Notes under the pieces: generated by a model | What the model was told of the DNA's origin: nothing | The model's database searches: none | Seen by the model: only the letters and a program-made list of their open reading frames with translations | NCBI RefSeq assembly: GCF_014836985.1 | Contig: NZ_JACSPU010000001.1 | Span: 245,473 to 309,472 of the forward strand | Source: Planococcus wigleyi | Lineage (GTDB): Bacteria > Bacillota > Bacilli > Bacillales_A > Planococcaceae | Length of the DNA: 64,000 bases | Reading direction: 5' to 3' | Part shown: positions 8,974 through 17,066 of the stretch, one piece after another | How the letters are laid out: the number at the start of each line of letters is the position of its first letter | Position numbering within the stretch: position 1 is the first letter of the stretch | Position numbers and translations under genes: made by a program

Positions 8974-10770
8974 ATGAGTGTACATGAGAATATAACTGAC
9001 CTTTATACGAAGATGAACAATTCTCCCATTAGGGAAATGATACGATCTGAAAAGAAAAGTCCTTTAGAAATTGACACTGATTTTATATCTGAGGATACAA
9101 ATAGGTTGAAAATATTAATCGATAACCTGAGAGAACCCTTAAAAGTTGTAGTGATGGGAGAAGTAAAAGCCGGAAAGTCTACTTTATTAAATGCTTTTGC
9201 AGCGGAACAGCTATCTCCAATGAATGTATCAGAAGCTACAGCAAGTATTTTAGAAATAGTCTATAGTGAAAAACCATACGGTAAAATTGTAATGAAAGAG
9301 GACGAGATTAAAGGGACTCCGAAAGAAATTTTTCAATTACTTGAAGAAAAGCAAAATGACCAATTTTTCTTTAAAGAGTGCGACCATGTAGAAATAGGGT
9401 ATCCATTGCCCAATCTACTTAATTTTACTTTAGTTGATACTCCTGGACTAGAAACGGTAACAGATGAAAATTCGGACAGAACCAAAATCTATCTTGGAAA
9501 AACAGATGTTGTGTTGTGGGTATTTAATGGTAATCACCTTGGACAAAGCGATATAGAAGATGCTCTTCTAGAAGTAAACAAATTTGGTAAACCCATTATT
9601 GCAATTGTAAATCGAGTAGACGAAGTAGATGCAGAACCAGAAGAGATAACCGAATACATGGAAGAACAAATTGGTATGTACGTTAAAAAGGTGTTTCCGC
9701 TTTCTGCTAAGATGGCATTAGAAGGCAGAAAAAATAATAATCAGGAAGTAGTCAAGGAATCAGGATTTAAAGACATTTTGGATTACCTTGATAAAAACAT
9801 AAGTAAACAAGTAGATTTAACAAAGCAAGAATCCGTCCTTCAGTCAGCTGATGCACTTTTGAGTAGAGATTTACTTAAGCACAGTGGATATATCGATGCT
9901 ATTAATTTTATTGAAAAAGAATCAAATGAAGTACGTGATAGGATAAATGAAAATAAAAGTATGATTCAGAGAAAGATTATGTGGGAATTCGATAATTGGT
10001 ACAGTAGGGATTTTCTTGAGAAAGAACGTCAGCAATTAAAAAATCTAGTAGAAGATTCAGGAGCATTGAACATAAAAGGTAATTTAACAAAGGTTGAAAA
10101 AGAAATTCCAGTTTTACTTTCAAATGATAACGTCTCTGAAAAATTAAATGAAATGATAAAGAAAACAGATATAAGTTTTGAACAATTATGGCAAGGAGCC
10201 ATTAATAATATTTCTAAAGATACTTTGTTGAAAATACAAGAGTTTCAAGAACAGGCGGAGGCTAAGTTACAAATGGAATTATCCCAACAATCTTTTGTTA
10301 ACGATAAAGATGTTGATGTAGTTTCTGGGGCTACAAAAGGAGCATTGCTCGGTGGTGCGACAGGGGCAGCAGGTGCTCTTTATGCAGCAGCTTTAGGTCC
10401 CGCAGCATCCGTAGTTACTTTAGGAGTAGCAGCTTCAACAATGTTGCCTCCGTTACTGATTGTAGGAGCCGCATTTGGTGCAGTATCTACATTTATGAAA
10501 TTAAAGTCGGAAAAAAATATTGCTATTCGAAATATTGATGAGGCAATCCAAAGAATTAAAGAAGAGAATAAAGCTGCAATATACTCTACTGTAGAAAATC
10601 TTTTTATTGAACGTGGTGAAACTATATCTAGAAACCTCGAAAGCAATATCTTGAAATCATTTTCAAATAATGAAGATTTTGATGGATTGATTAAGCTTAA
10701 AATGGCGATTGAAAAGTATCTATATAAATTAAAAGATCATCAACAACTGTTGGTATTAGAGAACGTTTAA
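8974..10770 (+). CDS. Dynamin-like GTPase B
   Basis: A 598-residue partner of the preceding GTPase. G1 is GEVKAGKS (62-69), the switch-I threonine is probably in SEATAS (near 86-91), G3 is DTPG (155-158) and G4 is NRVD (213-216). The E.KAGKST.LNA form of G1 is typical of bacterial dynamin-like proteins (LeoA, BDLP). After a long helical region there is a hydrophobic, Ala/Gly-rich double segment (about 450-507) suited to membrane insertion, then a helical end. The ribosome site AAAAGGGAG lies within the 3' end of gene A and the intergenic gap is 2 bases, so translation is probably coupled. AT-rich like its neighbours. A hairpin terminator ends the three-gene unit. Confidence 0.88.
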   Translation: MSVHENITDLYTKMNNSPIREMIRSEKKSPLEIDTDFISEDTNRLKILIDNLREPLKVVVMGEVKAGKSTLLNAFAAEQLSPMNVSEATASILEIVYSEKPYGKIVMKEDEIKGTPKEIFQLLEEKQNDQFFFKECDHVEIGYPLPNLLNFTLVDTPGLETVTDENSDRTKIYLGKTDVVLWVFNGNHLGQSDIEDALLEVNKFGKPIIAIVNRVDEVDAEPEEITEYMEEQIGMYVKKVFPLSAKMALEGRKNNNQEVVKESGFKDILDYLDKNISKQVDLTKQESVLQSADALLSRDLLKHSGYIDAINFIEKESNEVRDRINENKSMIQRKIMWEFDNWYSRDFLEKERQQLKNLVEDSGALNIKGNLTKVEKEIPVLLSNDNVSEKLNEMIKKTDISFEQLWQGAINNISKDTLLKIQEFQEQAEAKLQMELSQQSFVNDKDVDVVSGATKGALLGGATGAAGALYAAALGPAASVVTLGVAASTMLPPLLIVGAAFGAVSTFMKLKSEKNIAIRNIDEAIQRIKEENKAAIYSTVENLFIERGETISRNLESNILKSFSNNEDFDGLIKLKMAIEKYLYKLKDHQQLLVLENV

Positions 10771-10792
10771 AATACCTTTTAATAGAAAATGA

Positions 10793-10832
10793 TAAAGCGG
10801 TGTTCCTTTAAATGCAGGATACAGCGCTTTTT
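10793..10832. terminator. Terminator after the GTPase operon
   Basis: AAAGCGGTGTTCCT pairs imperfectly with AGGATACAGCGCTTT and is followed by TTT. It separates the GTPase operon from the nuclease gene, which therefore needs its own promoter in 10833-10880. Confidence 0.7.
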
Positions 10833-10896
10833 CTTGAATTACTAAAATCGTAAAAGACAATTTAAAATATATTATTAGTTTGGGGGAATAGTTGTT

Positions 10897-11790
10897 ATGG
10901 GTGTTCTAAGGTTTACGGTGGGTGGTACGGCAAAAATATTAGGTAAAGCCGCAAACGGGCTGGTAGGAGAAACTGGAAAACTGTTATCTAAAAGATCCCC
11001 AGAAGCTGGAGAATTTTTAAGTGATATTGGTACAAGTGTTATAAATGCTTCGGTTGCTTCAATAGATACTTTCTCGCAGTTTGCTGATGGTGGAATTCAA
11101 ACAGTATATGGAGCGGCAACTAAAAACAAAGATACTGTACAAGCTGGTTACGAAGAGATGAAAGCTCCGATAAGTCGGACAGCTATGGGTATTGGGAAAA
11201 CTGTGAAATATAGCGTTCAAAATGTTAGTAAAACGGCAGGAGGCCTAATAAGCGGTAATATCGTCGAAGCGAAAGAAGGTGGTAAGAACTTGTTGAAAAC
11301 GGCTATTGTGCTTGGTGCTGCAGTAGGAGTTATTGATGTGCTTGATGGCTCAGATACGGCAGATGCCGAAGAGCTTGAAACACGTAATCATAATTTAGCT
11401 GGCGAGGAACATCCAATAACTGGTGTGCCGTTTGAAGAAAACTCGATTTATTATGAGGGCACACTTCATGAAGGAAGTTTTCCAGTATTTGAAGCAAGCT
11501 TTGAAGCTCAATTAAATGAAGACCAATATTTAATGAGTGATGTCACCCATATTCAAGAAGCTAATTTACAACTGTACAATGCTATTCAAGAAAATCCTAT
11601 GCTCGCAGATTCAATTGGTTTGACAGAATCAGAAATTATGTACTTGCATACAAGTATGACTCCTGAAGGATATGATTGGCATCATCATGAAGAACTCGGA
11701 AAGATGCAATTAGTAGAAGAAGAAGTTCATCAACAAACAGGACATACTGGTGGAAGAGAGATTTGGGGTGGCGGAGCTGAATTCAGATAG
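10897..11790 (+). CDS. WHH-type HNH/Endo VII nuclease with Gly-rich N-terminal region
   Basis: A 297-residue protein. The last 80 residues fit the WHH nuclease domain of polymorphic toxins: TPEGYDWHHHEELGKMQLV near 245-263, then H..TGHTGGREIWGGG at the C-terminus. The WHH and downstream His residues that bind metal and cut DNA are all present, so the nuclease is predicted active. Residues 1-150 are Gly/Ala/Lys-rich and amphipathic with no signal peptide, followed by an acidic linker. ATG 10897 follows GGGGG at about 10879. It has the same AT-rich composition as the GTPase operon but lies beyond its terminator. No cognate immunity gene (SUKH or similar) is recognisable downstream, where the sequence runs into an IS21 relic. 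It could be a toxin whose immunity gene was lost, or an effector controlled by the GTPases. Confidence 0.82.
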   Translation: MGVLRFTVGGTAKILGKAANGLVGETGKLLSKRSPEAGEFLSDIGTSVINASVASIDTFSQFADGGIQTVYGAATKNKDTVQAGYEEMKAPISRTAMGIGKTVKYSVQNVSKTAGGLISGNIVEAKEGGKNLLKTAIVLGAAVGVIDVLDGSDTADAEELETRNHNLAGEEHPITGVPFEENSIYYEGTLHEGSFPVFEASFEAQLNEDQYLMSDVTHIQEANLQLYNAIQENPMLADSIGLTESEIMYLHTSMTPEGYDWHHHEELGKMQLVEEEVHQQTGHTGGREIWGGGAEFR

Positions 11791-11886
11791 ATAGAATTAA
11801 TGTAAATTGTTGGAAAATGAATCATGAAGTAGTAGTATTAAAAATGCTTTACGTTAGAAACTGGTGAAAAATAGAGTGAAAAGATG

Positions 11887-12112
11887 TTACTCATCAAAAA
11901 GGCGTGTCCGGGAATCTAAATCTGAAAAAAGAGATGGGGTAAAATGAAGTGTCAACACCGGTTTATTTTCCCATGATAGCCGGAATAAGATTCCCGCTTT
12001 TTTCTTTTCCTTTAGGCGATAGAGATCACCTTTGATATTAAAGATCACCCAATGGTGAAGTAGGCCAACAAGAATGGCTATGGTCGATACATCATTTCCA
12101 AATGCTTTGACC
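11887..12112 (-). pseudogene. istB: C-terminal relic of an IS21-family IstB helper ATPase
   Basis: The minus strand reads, in one frame up to the TAA at 11887-11889, a segment containing VGLLHHWVIFNIKGDLYRLK. This fits the conserved IstB C-terminus (a.v.rLlHH..vi.i.G.sYR.K). Walker motifs and the partner istA are absent, so only the tail survives. It fills most of the 385-base gap after the WHH nuclease. Confidence 0.55.
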
Positions 12113-12175
12113 TATTTAATAACCAACCTATTCAAGGCTAAAATTTAAGAGACCTCATATGTGTGTGACTCCAAA

Positions 12176-12514
12176 TTAAAGGAAAATTGGATATGAAGAA
12201 AGCTTTTTTGCATCACCATCAATGTCATTATTATTGAATTCTCTTACCACGGTATTAAACGTGGCATGGAGTATTTGATCTTCAACTCTGCGGCTGCCCT
12301 TATGGTAAAGCGTGTGTTTTATAATATCCAGGACTTGAACATCGAGGAGCAGTTTATTACTGTTGATACGGAAATGTATATCTTCATCGTTGGTGCCATC
12401 AAAGGAGTCGGGCAGGATAATATCATCGGCAGGATTTTGGCTATCCATGATGTATATCTGCCCAATCCTCTTGGCAGCATGGAGATAGTACTCTAAAGGG
12501 AGCGATTTACTCAT
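12176..12514 (-). CDS. Hypothetical protein, 112 residues
   Basis: I do not recognise the family. The minus strand frame has good purine-N-pyrimidine codon rhythm and balanced composition (LPLEYYLHAAKRIGQIYIMD near the N-terminus), which supports real coding. I placed the start at the CAT at 12512-12514. A longer in-frame extension to 12634 overlaps the divergent gene heavily. No clear ribosome site is seen for this start. It shares its first bases with the oppositely oriented gene at 12513. It could be a decayed fragment of a larger protein. Confidence 0.4.
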   Translation of the reverse strand: MSKSLPLEYYLHAAKRIGQIYIMDSQNPADDIILPDSFDGTNDEDIHFRINSNKLLLDVQVLDIIKHTLYHKGSRRVEDQILHATFNTVVREFNNNDIDGDAKKLSSYPIFL

Positions 12515-13022
12515 GGAAGGAAATCTATTTGTTTTGCTTATTGCAATCGTCTTATCTATTGCTACAGTTATTGCTGTTATCAAAGGTTCATTCAATTCTG
12601 GAGATGCACTTTCTCCGAGAGCTTTATCCTCCAAGTTTGTTCGGGAAGATATTGTTTCCGGTCATCTGATTGTAGATGGCCGGAAGATTCCTACTTATAA
12701 TATGGGGTTGCTCAGTCTTGATGGCGGCATCATCACATTAAAATTCTATCACGGTTTCAATTCGCCCGTTCGTATCACAGATGTGACAATGAATGGTATT
12801 TCCATCTTTTCTTTCCTAGCTTCAAGCACCAACCAGAAGGAGCGGAACGATTATACTATCCAGTTATTAAAGCAGACAGCTAATCAAAAGACTATCTCTC
12901 ATGACTTGGCAGGTGAAGTGGAACAAATCATATTGGAAGTTGATGAATTGAACGCCCATATGGCAGCTGGCGAAATCGTTCACCTTCCTGGTTCCGAAGA
13001 CTATGCGTGGCGTGGGCGCTGA
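12513..13022 (+). CDS. Membrane-anchored hypothetical protein
   Basis: A 169-residue protein with one N-terminal transmembrane segment (LFVLLIAIVLSIATVIAVI, residues 5-23) and a soluble remainder rich in beta-type sequence up to about residue 100, ending in a helical, acidic tail. No recognisable family. AAAGGGAG lies 9 bases upstream of ATG 12513. Composition is less AT-rich than the GTPase genes, so it may belong to the host backbone or to a different insertion. Confidence 0.6.
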   Translation: MEGNLFVLLIAIVLSIATVIAVIKGSFNSGDALSPRALSSKFVREDIVSGHLIVDGRKIPTYNMGLLSLDGGIITLKFYHGFNSPVRITDVTMNGISIFSFLASSTNQKERNDYTIQLLKQTANQKTISHDLAGEVEQIILEVDELNAHMAAGEIVHLPGSEDYAWRGR

Positions 13023-13232
13023 ACCGGTGCTTCCGTCACTACTCTTTTGAAAAAATTGAGACCAAAATGGTTTGTCCCCCTTTTTTCGGACAACCGAAAA
13101 TACAGCTTTCAAGTCTGTAAATGCGCTTCGAGAAAGGTTTTAAAATCGCGCCCCTGTGTTAGACGCAATTTAATTTATACACAATAATTGCATACCAAAA
13201 AAGCCGTATCTAGGAACCCCAAGGGTTTAGAG

Positions 13233-13413
13233 TGACCCAATAAAATGAGACAAGGAAAAAATACCCCCAACGTCGTATGTAGTTACAACGACAAACTGGA
13301 GGTGTTTTTCTGTATGGGGTCAAAAAAGGGATCGACAAAACAATTTTATCCCGAGGAAATTAAATTAGAAGTGATCCGGATGAAGCTTAGCGGCGACTAT
13401 ACCATTGCCTGTT
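13233..13413 (+). mobile_element. Left end of an IS3-family insertion sequence, with OrfA head
   Basis: The ATG at 13314 (GGAGGTG 9 bases upstream) starts GSKKGSTKQFYPEEIKLEVI, which resembles the helix-turn-helix head of IS3/IS150 OrfA transposases. After about 33 residues the homology stops and the sequence changes at 13414 into the tail of an AGCS symporter gene. The bases TGACCCAATAAAATGAGAC at 13233 are a plausible left inverted repeat. No right end or OrfB is present, so this is a truncated copy cut by recombination. Confidence 0.6.
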
Positions 13414-13659
13414 TATGGCATGCATGTGGTTTATATCCTTGCGGTTGTTTTGGGCGCGGTCGGAGCAGCAGAAGTGATCTGGGGATTCCTCGATATCATG
13501 CTGGCAGCTATCCTTATTCCGAACGTCATCGCCATCTTGCTGTTAAGCAAAAAAGTAAAAGCATTGACCATCGAGTTTTTCACGTCGGATCAGTATTACC
13601 TAAAAGACCAAAAAGAGAAAAAACGAAAAAAAGCAGCGAGAGCGGGTTACGATTCTTAA
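13414..13659 (+). pseudogene. 3' fragment of an AGCS symporter gene
   Basis: It encodes the last 82 residues of an AGCS symporter (VVYILAVVLGAVGAAEVIWG to the stop), nearly identical to 4481-4729 and differing mostly at third positions plus a 3-base length change near the end. Homology begins sharply at TATGGCATGCA, directly after the IS3 OrfA fragment. The downstream sequence differs from that of the complete gene. It is either the displaced 3' end of the complete gene, left when the island inserted, or a remnant of a paralogue. Confidence 0.85.
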
Positions 13660-13675
13660 CATAAGCTCCGCGTCA

Positions 13676-13716
13676 AAAGCCTTGAATTCCCGAGAAGGGA
13701 AGTTCAAGGCTTTTTT
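13676..13716 (+). terminator. Terminator after the symporter fragment
   Basis: AAGCCTTGAATTCC pairs with the later GGGAAGTTCAAGGCTT and is followed by six T. Confidence 0.8.
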
Positions 13717-13748
13717 GCTGGATTGTATTTCGGAGAGGGGAATGATTG

Positions 13749-13778
13749 AATTGTGTGGGTGCCAGGCACATAAACAAT
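13749..13778. repeat. GTGCCWGGCAC palindrome, copy 2
   Basis: Left arm AATTGTGTGGGTGCC, core CCAGG, right arm degenerate (GGCACATAAACAAT). It lies 90 bases after the symporter fragment. Confidence 0.7.
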
Positions 13779-13911
13779 ATTTCTTCAAATTAAAAAGCCT
13801 TAGCCCCCTTAAAAGAGATCAAGACTTTGATGCTGCTACTTTCACTAATCTACTTTTGACCTCTTTTTGGATTCCTTACTTTCTTTAACTTAACTCTCTT
13901 TAGAAAATTTG

Positions 13912-14283
13912 TTATCCACGGAAGATGATTGCCTCATTGATTGCTTCTACTACTGAATAAATGAAGTTCTTATCAAGTGACCAAAGTGCATCTTTTTCAT
14001 TGGCACTGGTGGATAGCCTTACAATAAATTTGGATTTTTTCATCATAAATACTAATACAGCTAATGCTATAAAAAAGATACCTCCAAAAAAAGTTTCGGC
14101 AAGCACTAGGAGCCCTATCAACGCTGAAATTATCTCGAACTTTCTACCAGGTTTTGATTCTAAAGTAGATACAGAGGTTACATTTGCGGTTGCGTATGTG
14201 GTGCCTCCCAAATTCATTCTGGTATTAGTAATTAATACATTTTTACTTTGAAAGAAAACCGTTTCTTGTGCCTGAGCCACCAC
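13912..14283 (-). CDS. DUF6232-like membrane protein
   Basis: A 123-residue protein: an N-terminal beta-type segment (NVLITNTRMNLGGTTYATAN), two adjacent transmembrane segments (about residues 50-85), then KSKFIVRLSTSANEKDALWS and a helical end. The layout VTNTR...TYA..NITSV plus TM pair is that of DUF6232 proteins, whose function is unknown. I chose the GTG at 14283 because AGGAGG sits 7 bases before it on the minus strand. An upstream ATG at 14349 has no ribosome site. Confidence 0.65.
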   Translation of the reverse strand: MVAQAQETVFFQSKNVLITNTRMNLGGTTYATANVTSVSTLESKPGRKFEIISALIGLLVLAETFFGGIFFIALAVLVFMMKKSKFIVRLSTSANEKDALWSLDKNFIYSVVEAINEAIIFRG

Positions 14284-14500
14284 TCTGCGACCTCCTAAAT
14301 AATTATATTTATATATTACTATCGTATCGTTTTTAAAAGCAGAAAACAACGAAATCTAAAGATAAAAGATTTTAAAGCTTTTAGAAAACGTATTGCCTTA
14401 ATAAAAAGAACTCAGTTTATAAGCAATGATTGCATACTAAAATGCCGCATTCAAAACCCTTACAGGTCGTAAAATGCGGTTTTACTATATTTAAGAAGAT

Positions 14501-14647
14501 ATGAAGATCGAATCTTTGATGAAAAAAATCAATATTTTAATTACTTTGTTAATCCTTGCTGGATTCGCGGCAATCGTTATTTGGATCAATACGAGAGATT
14601 CAGTTGTTCCAGCTGTCCAAGCAAAACTGAAGAGGTGGCAGAAGTAG
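14501..14647 (+). CDS. Small single-pass membrane protein, 48 residues
   Basis: A short frame with an N-terminal KIESLMKK basic stretch, one transmembrane helix (INILITLLILAGFAAIVIWI) and a short polar tail ending in KRWQK. Only a weak AAGAAG precedes ATG 14501. An alternative ATG is at 14519. A terminator follows immediately after the stop, which supports it being a real gene. Function unknown. Confidence 0.45.
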   Translation: MKIESLMKKINILITLLILAGFAAIVIWINTRDSVVPAVQAKLKRWQK

Positions 14648-14678
14648 AAAGCTTATTCCCGATTTCGGAATGAGCTTT
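14648..14678 (+). terminator. Terminator after the 48-residue gene
   Basis: AAAGCTTATTCCCGA / TTCGGAATGAGCTTTTTT hairpin with a T run. Confidence 0.75.
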
Positions 14679-14862
14679 TTTCATTTAAGAGGAATAAGTT
14701 TAGTGGAAGACTGTTCATTTGGAGCAAGCAAGCCTTGCGTCTTTTTCATATGAGAAAAGAATCAGAACGCGCAGATCACGTTTATTCTTCCCGCTCAAGG
14801 GAAAAAGATAACATCTCATAAAAGTTTATGGAAAATATTACATATAAAAATGGAGGGAGTTT

Positions 14863-15408
14863 ATGCTGGAGATTCATCCTCTTCTATTAATAGTGATTAT
14901 TTTCAGTATCAGCCTCAGCTTTGTTACGCTATCGACGATCCGAATGATCTTGACCTTGAAAGGCTATCAGTATTCAGCCGCAGCGCTATCGATTTTGGAA
15001 GTGATCATCAACATCCTTGGCCTCGGGCTGGTATTGGATAATGTAGCGAACGTGCAGAATTTATTGGCGTATGCGCTTGGGTTTGCAGCGGGGATTGTTG
15101 TGGGTTCCAAGATTGAAGACAAACTGAGTCTCGGCTATGTGACGGCCAATGTCATTTCCCAGGACAACAGCGGCAGACTTGCTTTGCAATTGCGGAAAAA
15201 AGGCTATGGGGTGACGGACTGGCAGGCAAATGGTTTTGAAGGAAAACGCAGTTCGATGCAGATTCTCATGCCGAAAAAGCAGGAAGTGAATCTGTACCGG
15301 ACGGTGAAAGAGCTGGATCCACAGGCATTCATTGTGGCGTATGACGCCAAAACGATTTACGGCGGGTTCTGGATACGTGCCCTCAAAAAACGGCATATTG
15401 CCAAGTGA
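14863..15408 (+). CDS. UPF0316 membrane protein (DUF2179-type C-terminus)
   Basis: A 181-residue protein with three transmembrane segments in the first 85 residues (LLLIVIIFSISLSFVTLSTI, a second around 42-60, a third around 65-85) and a soluble C-terminal domain with GYGVTDWQANGFEGKRSSMQ, which is typical of UPF0316 (YebE-like) proteins. Length matches the family. Molecular function is unknown. ATG 14863 is preceded by ATGGAGGGAGTTT. Single gene. Confidence 0.88.
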   Translation: MLEIHPLLLIVIIFSISLSFVTLSTIRMILTLKGYQYSAAALSILEVIINILGLGLVLDNVANVQNLLAYALGFAAGIVVGSKIEDKLSLGYVTANVISQDNSGRLALQLRKKGYGVTDWQANGFEGKRSSMQILMPKKQEVNLYRTVKELDPQAFIVAYDAKTIYGGFWIRALKKRHIAK

Positions 15409-15409
15409 A

Positions 15410-15438
15410 TAGTGTGGGTGCCAGGCACCCACACAATT
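15410..15438. repeat. GTGCCWGGCAC palindrome, copy 3
   Basis: TAGTGTGGGTGCCAGGCACC followed by CACACAATT, a nearly perfect inverted repeat. It begins directly at the stop codon of the UPF0316 gene. Confidence 0.8.
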
Positions 15439-15441
15439 GGA

Positions 15442-15480
15442 AAAACGCTCATCCCAACTTGAACTTGGAATGAGCGTTTT
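15442..15480. terminator. Bidirectional terminator
   Basis: AAAACGCTCATCCCAA / TTGGAATGAGCGTTTT hairpin between the UPF0316 gene and the convergent HxlR gene. Confidence 0.8.
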
Positions 15481-15481
15481 G

Positions 15482-15832
15482 TTATGAACTTTTGATTTGA
15501 TCTTGTTTTACATCTCTACGCATCGTATGCTTAACGCCCCATTCATGCATCGCTTGCAGGACGGGCTCCAGGCTCCGGCCGTACTCTGTTATGGAATACT
15601 CGACTTTTGGCGGGACTTGCGCGTAGACTTTGCGTTGGATGATGCCTTCGTCTTCCAACTCGCGCAATTGTTTCGTCAGCATTTTTTGGGTGATGCCGGG
15701 CATCATCCGCTTCAGTTCGTTGAAACGTTTGGTGCCTTCTTGAAGCAGGTATAAGAGAATCATGTGCTTCCATTTGCCGACGAGGACGCCTAACGCATCA
15801 TCGACCGGGCAATTTTCGGGGATCCTGTCCAC
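15482..15832 (-). CDS. HxlR-family transcriptional regulator
   Basis: A 116-residue winged helix-turn-helix protein: [19 protein letters not shown] at the N-terminus, the [20 protein letters not shown] recognition region, and the wing [17 protein letters not shown], all diagnostic of HxlR. Cys8 is in the position of the redox Cys of YodB/CatR-type members, which respond to quinones, diamide or aldehydes. It is divergent from the luciferase-like/FMN reductase pair, which it probably controls. Confidence 0.92.
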   Translation of the reverse strand: MDRIPENCPVDDALGVLVGKWKHMILLYLLQEGTKRFNELKRMMPGITQKMLTKQLRELEDEGIIQRKVYAQVPPKVEYSITEYGRSLEPVLQAMHEWGVKHTMRRDVKQDQIKSS

Positions 15833-15992
15833 TTCTATTTCCTCCTCGGTATCTTTTTGTATACTATACCACTTTAGAGTGCGTACTTATAAAGATGGGG
15901 ATTGGCGTTTATACTGGAAGCAGTGAGGCTACAAAAGTTGGGCATTGCCCACTGCATGTTACGATGAACTTATTCGAAAGGTGGAACTATCA
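15833..15992. promoter_or_regulatory. Divergent regulatory region between hxlR-type gene and oxidoreductase operon
   Basis: A 160-base gap. GTATACTATACCACTTTAGA followed by GTGCGTACTTAT is loosely symmetrical around CTTTAGAG and is the best candidate HxlR operator. The oxidoreductase start is decided by GAAAGGTGG 9 bases upstream of ATG 15993. Confidence 0.35.
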
Positions 15993-17066
15993 ATGGAAAA
16001 ATATCGCATCAATCCAGATGACGGCATCGAGTTTGGCATCTATACACTGGGAGATCATCTCCCGAATCCGGCGACGGGGGAACGGATTTCTGCGCAACAG
16101 CGCATTCATGACATTATCGACTATGCGGTGCTTGCCGAACAGGCAGGCGTTGACTTCTTTAGTGTGGGCGAAAGCCATCAGGAATTTTTCGCGACACAAG
16201 CGCATGCGGTGGTGCTTTCGGCTATCGCGCAGGCGACGAAGAAAATCAAAATCGCCAGCTCTTCAACGATCATCAGCACGTCCGATCCGGTCCGGGTCTA
16301 CGAGAACTTTGCGACGCTTGATTTGATTTCCAACGGCCGTGCGGAACTTGTGGCAGGGCGCGCTTCCCGTGTCGGGCTTTTTGAGCTGCTTGGCTACAAT
16401 CTTCACAACTACGAAGAATTGTTTGAAGAAAAATTCGAATTGCTTCGCCTGATCAATGAAAACGAAACCGTCAATTGGAGCGGGGAGTTCCGTGCACCGC
16501 TGCGTGATGCACAAGTGCTTCCGCGTCCGGTCAACGGTTCGTTGCCGATTTGGCGTGCAGTGGGCGGAACGCCGGCCAGTGCGATGAAAGCGGGCTATGC
16601 AGGTGTGCCGATGTTCATGGCGCATCTCGGCGGTTCGACTTCCCAATTTAAACGGACGGTGGACAGCTACCGTGAAGCAGCGCGGGCAGGCGGGCATGAC
16701 CCTGCACAATTGCCGATCGCGACAGCCGGATTTTTCTATGCGGCGGAATCTTCCCAGCAGGCGCTGAAAGAGCTGTACCCGCACATCAATGAAGGCATGA
16801 AACGCACCAACGGCGGTGGGTTCCCGAAACAGCTTTTCGCACAAGGCGTCGATCCGCACAACATCATGAATATCGGCAGCCCCCAGCAGATTATCGAAAA
16901 AATCCTTCATCAGCATGAAATGTTCGGCCATCAGCGCTATATCGCCCAAATCGATTTTGGCGGCATGCCGATGGACAACATCAAGAAGAACCTGGAACTG
17001 ATCGGTACGGAAATCCTGCCGGCCATCAAGAAATACACCGCTAAAAACAAGGAGGGGCAGGCATGA
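15993..17066 (+). CDS. Luciferase-like (LLM) flavin-dependent monooxygenase
   Basis: A 357-residue protein of the bacterial luciferase-like superfamily. Visible features: FGIYTLGDHLPNP near the start, QAGVDFFSVGESHQEFF (strand 2 and metal/flavin loop), ATKKIKIASSSTIISTSDPVR and RAELVAGRAS. These match the FMNH2/F420-type TIM barrel oxidoreductases. The substrate is unknown. It overlaps the next gene, an FMN reductase, by 4 bases, so that enzyme probably supplies reduced flavin. The start at 15993 is preferred over an in-frame upstream ATG without a ribosome site. Confidence 0.9.
   Translation: MEKYRINPDDGIEFGIYTLGDHLPNPATGERISAQQRIHDIIDYAVLAEQAGVDFFSVGESHQEFFATQAHAVVLSAIAQATKKIKIASSSTIISTSDPVRVYENFATLDLISNGRAELVAGRASRVGLFELLGYNLHNYEELFEEKFELLRLINENETVNWSGEFRAPLRDAQVLPRPVNGSLPIWRAVGGTPASAMKAGYAGVPMFMAHLGGSTSQFKRTVDSYREAARAGGHDPAQLPIATAGFFYAAESSQQALKELYPHINEGMKRTNGGGFPKQLFAQGVDPHNIMNIGSPQQIIEKILHQHEMFGHQRYIAQIDFGGMPMDNIKKNLELIGTEILPAIKKYTAKNKEGQA

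Noticed and set aside
12266..12496. 76-codon + strand frame opposite the 112-residue gene
   Set aside because: Codon rhythm favours the minus strand, and no ribosome site is present.
13245..13664. 139-codon frame running through the IS3 head into the symporter tail
   Set aside because: The first part is real OrfA sequence, but after 13414 the frame differs from the conserved symporter frame, so the product is a chance fusion.
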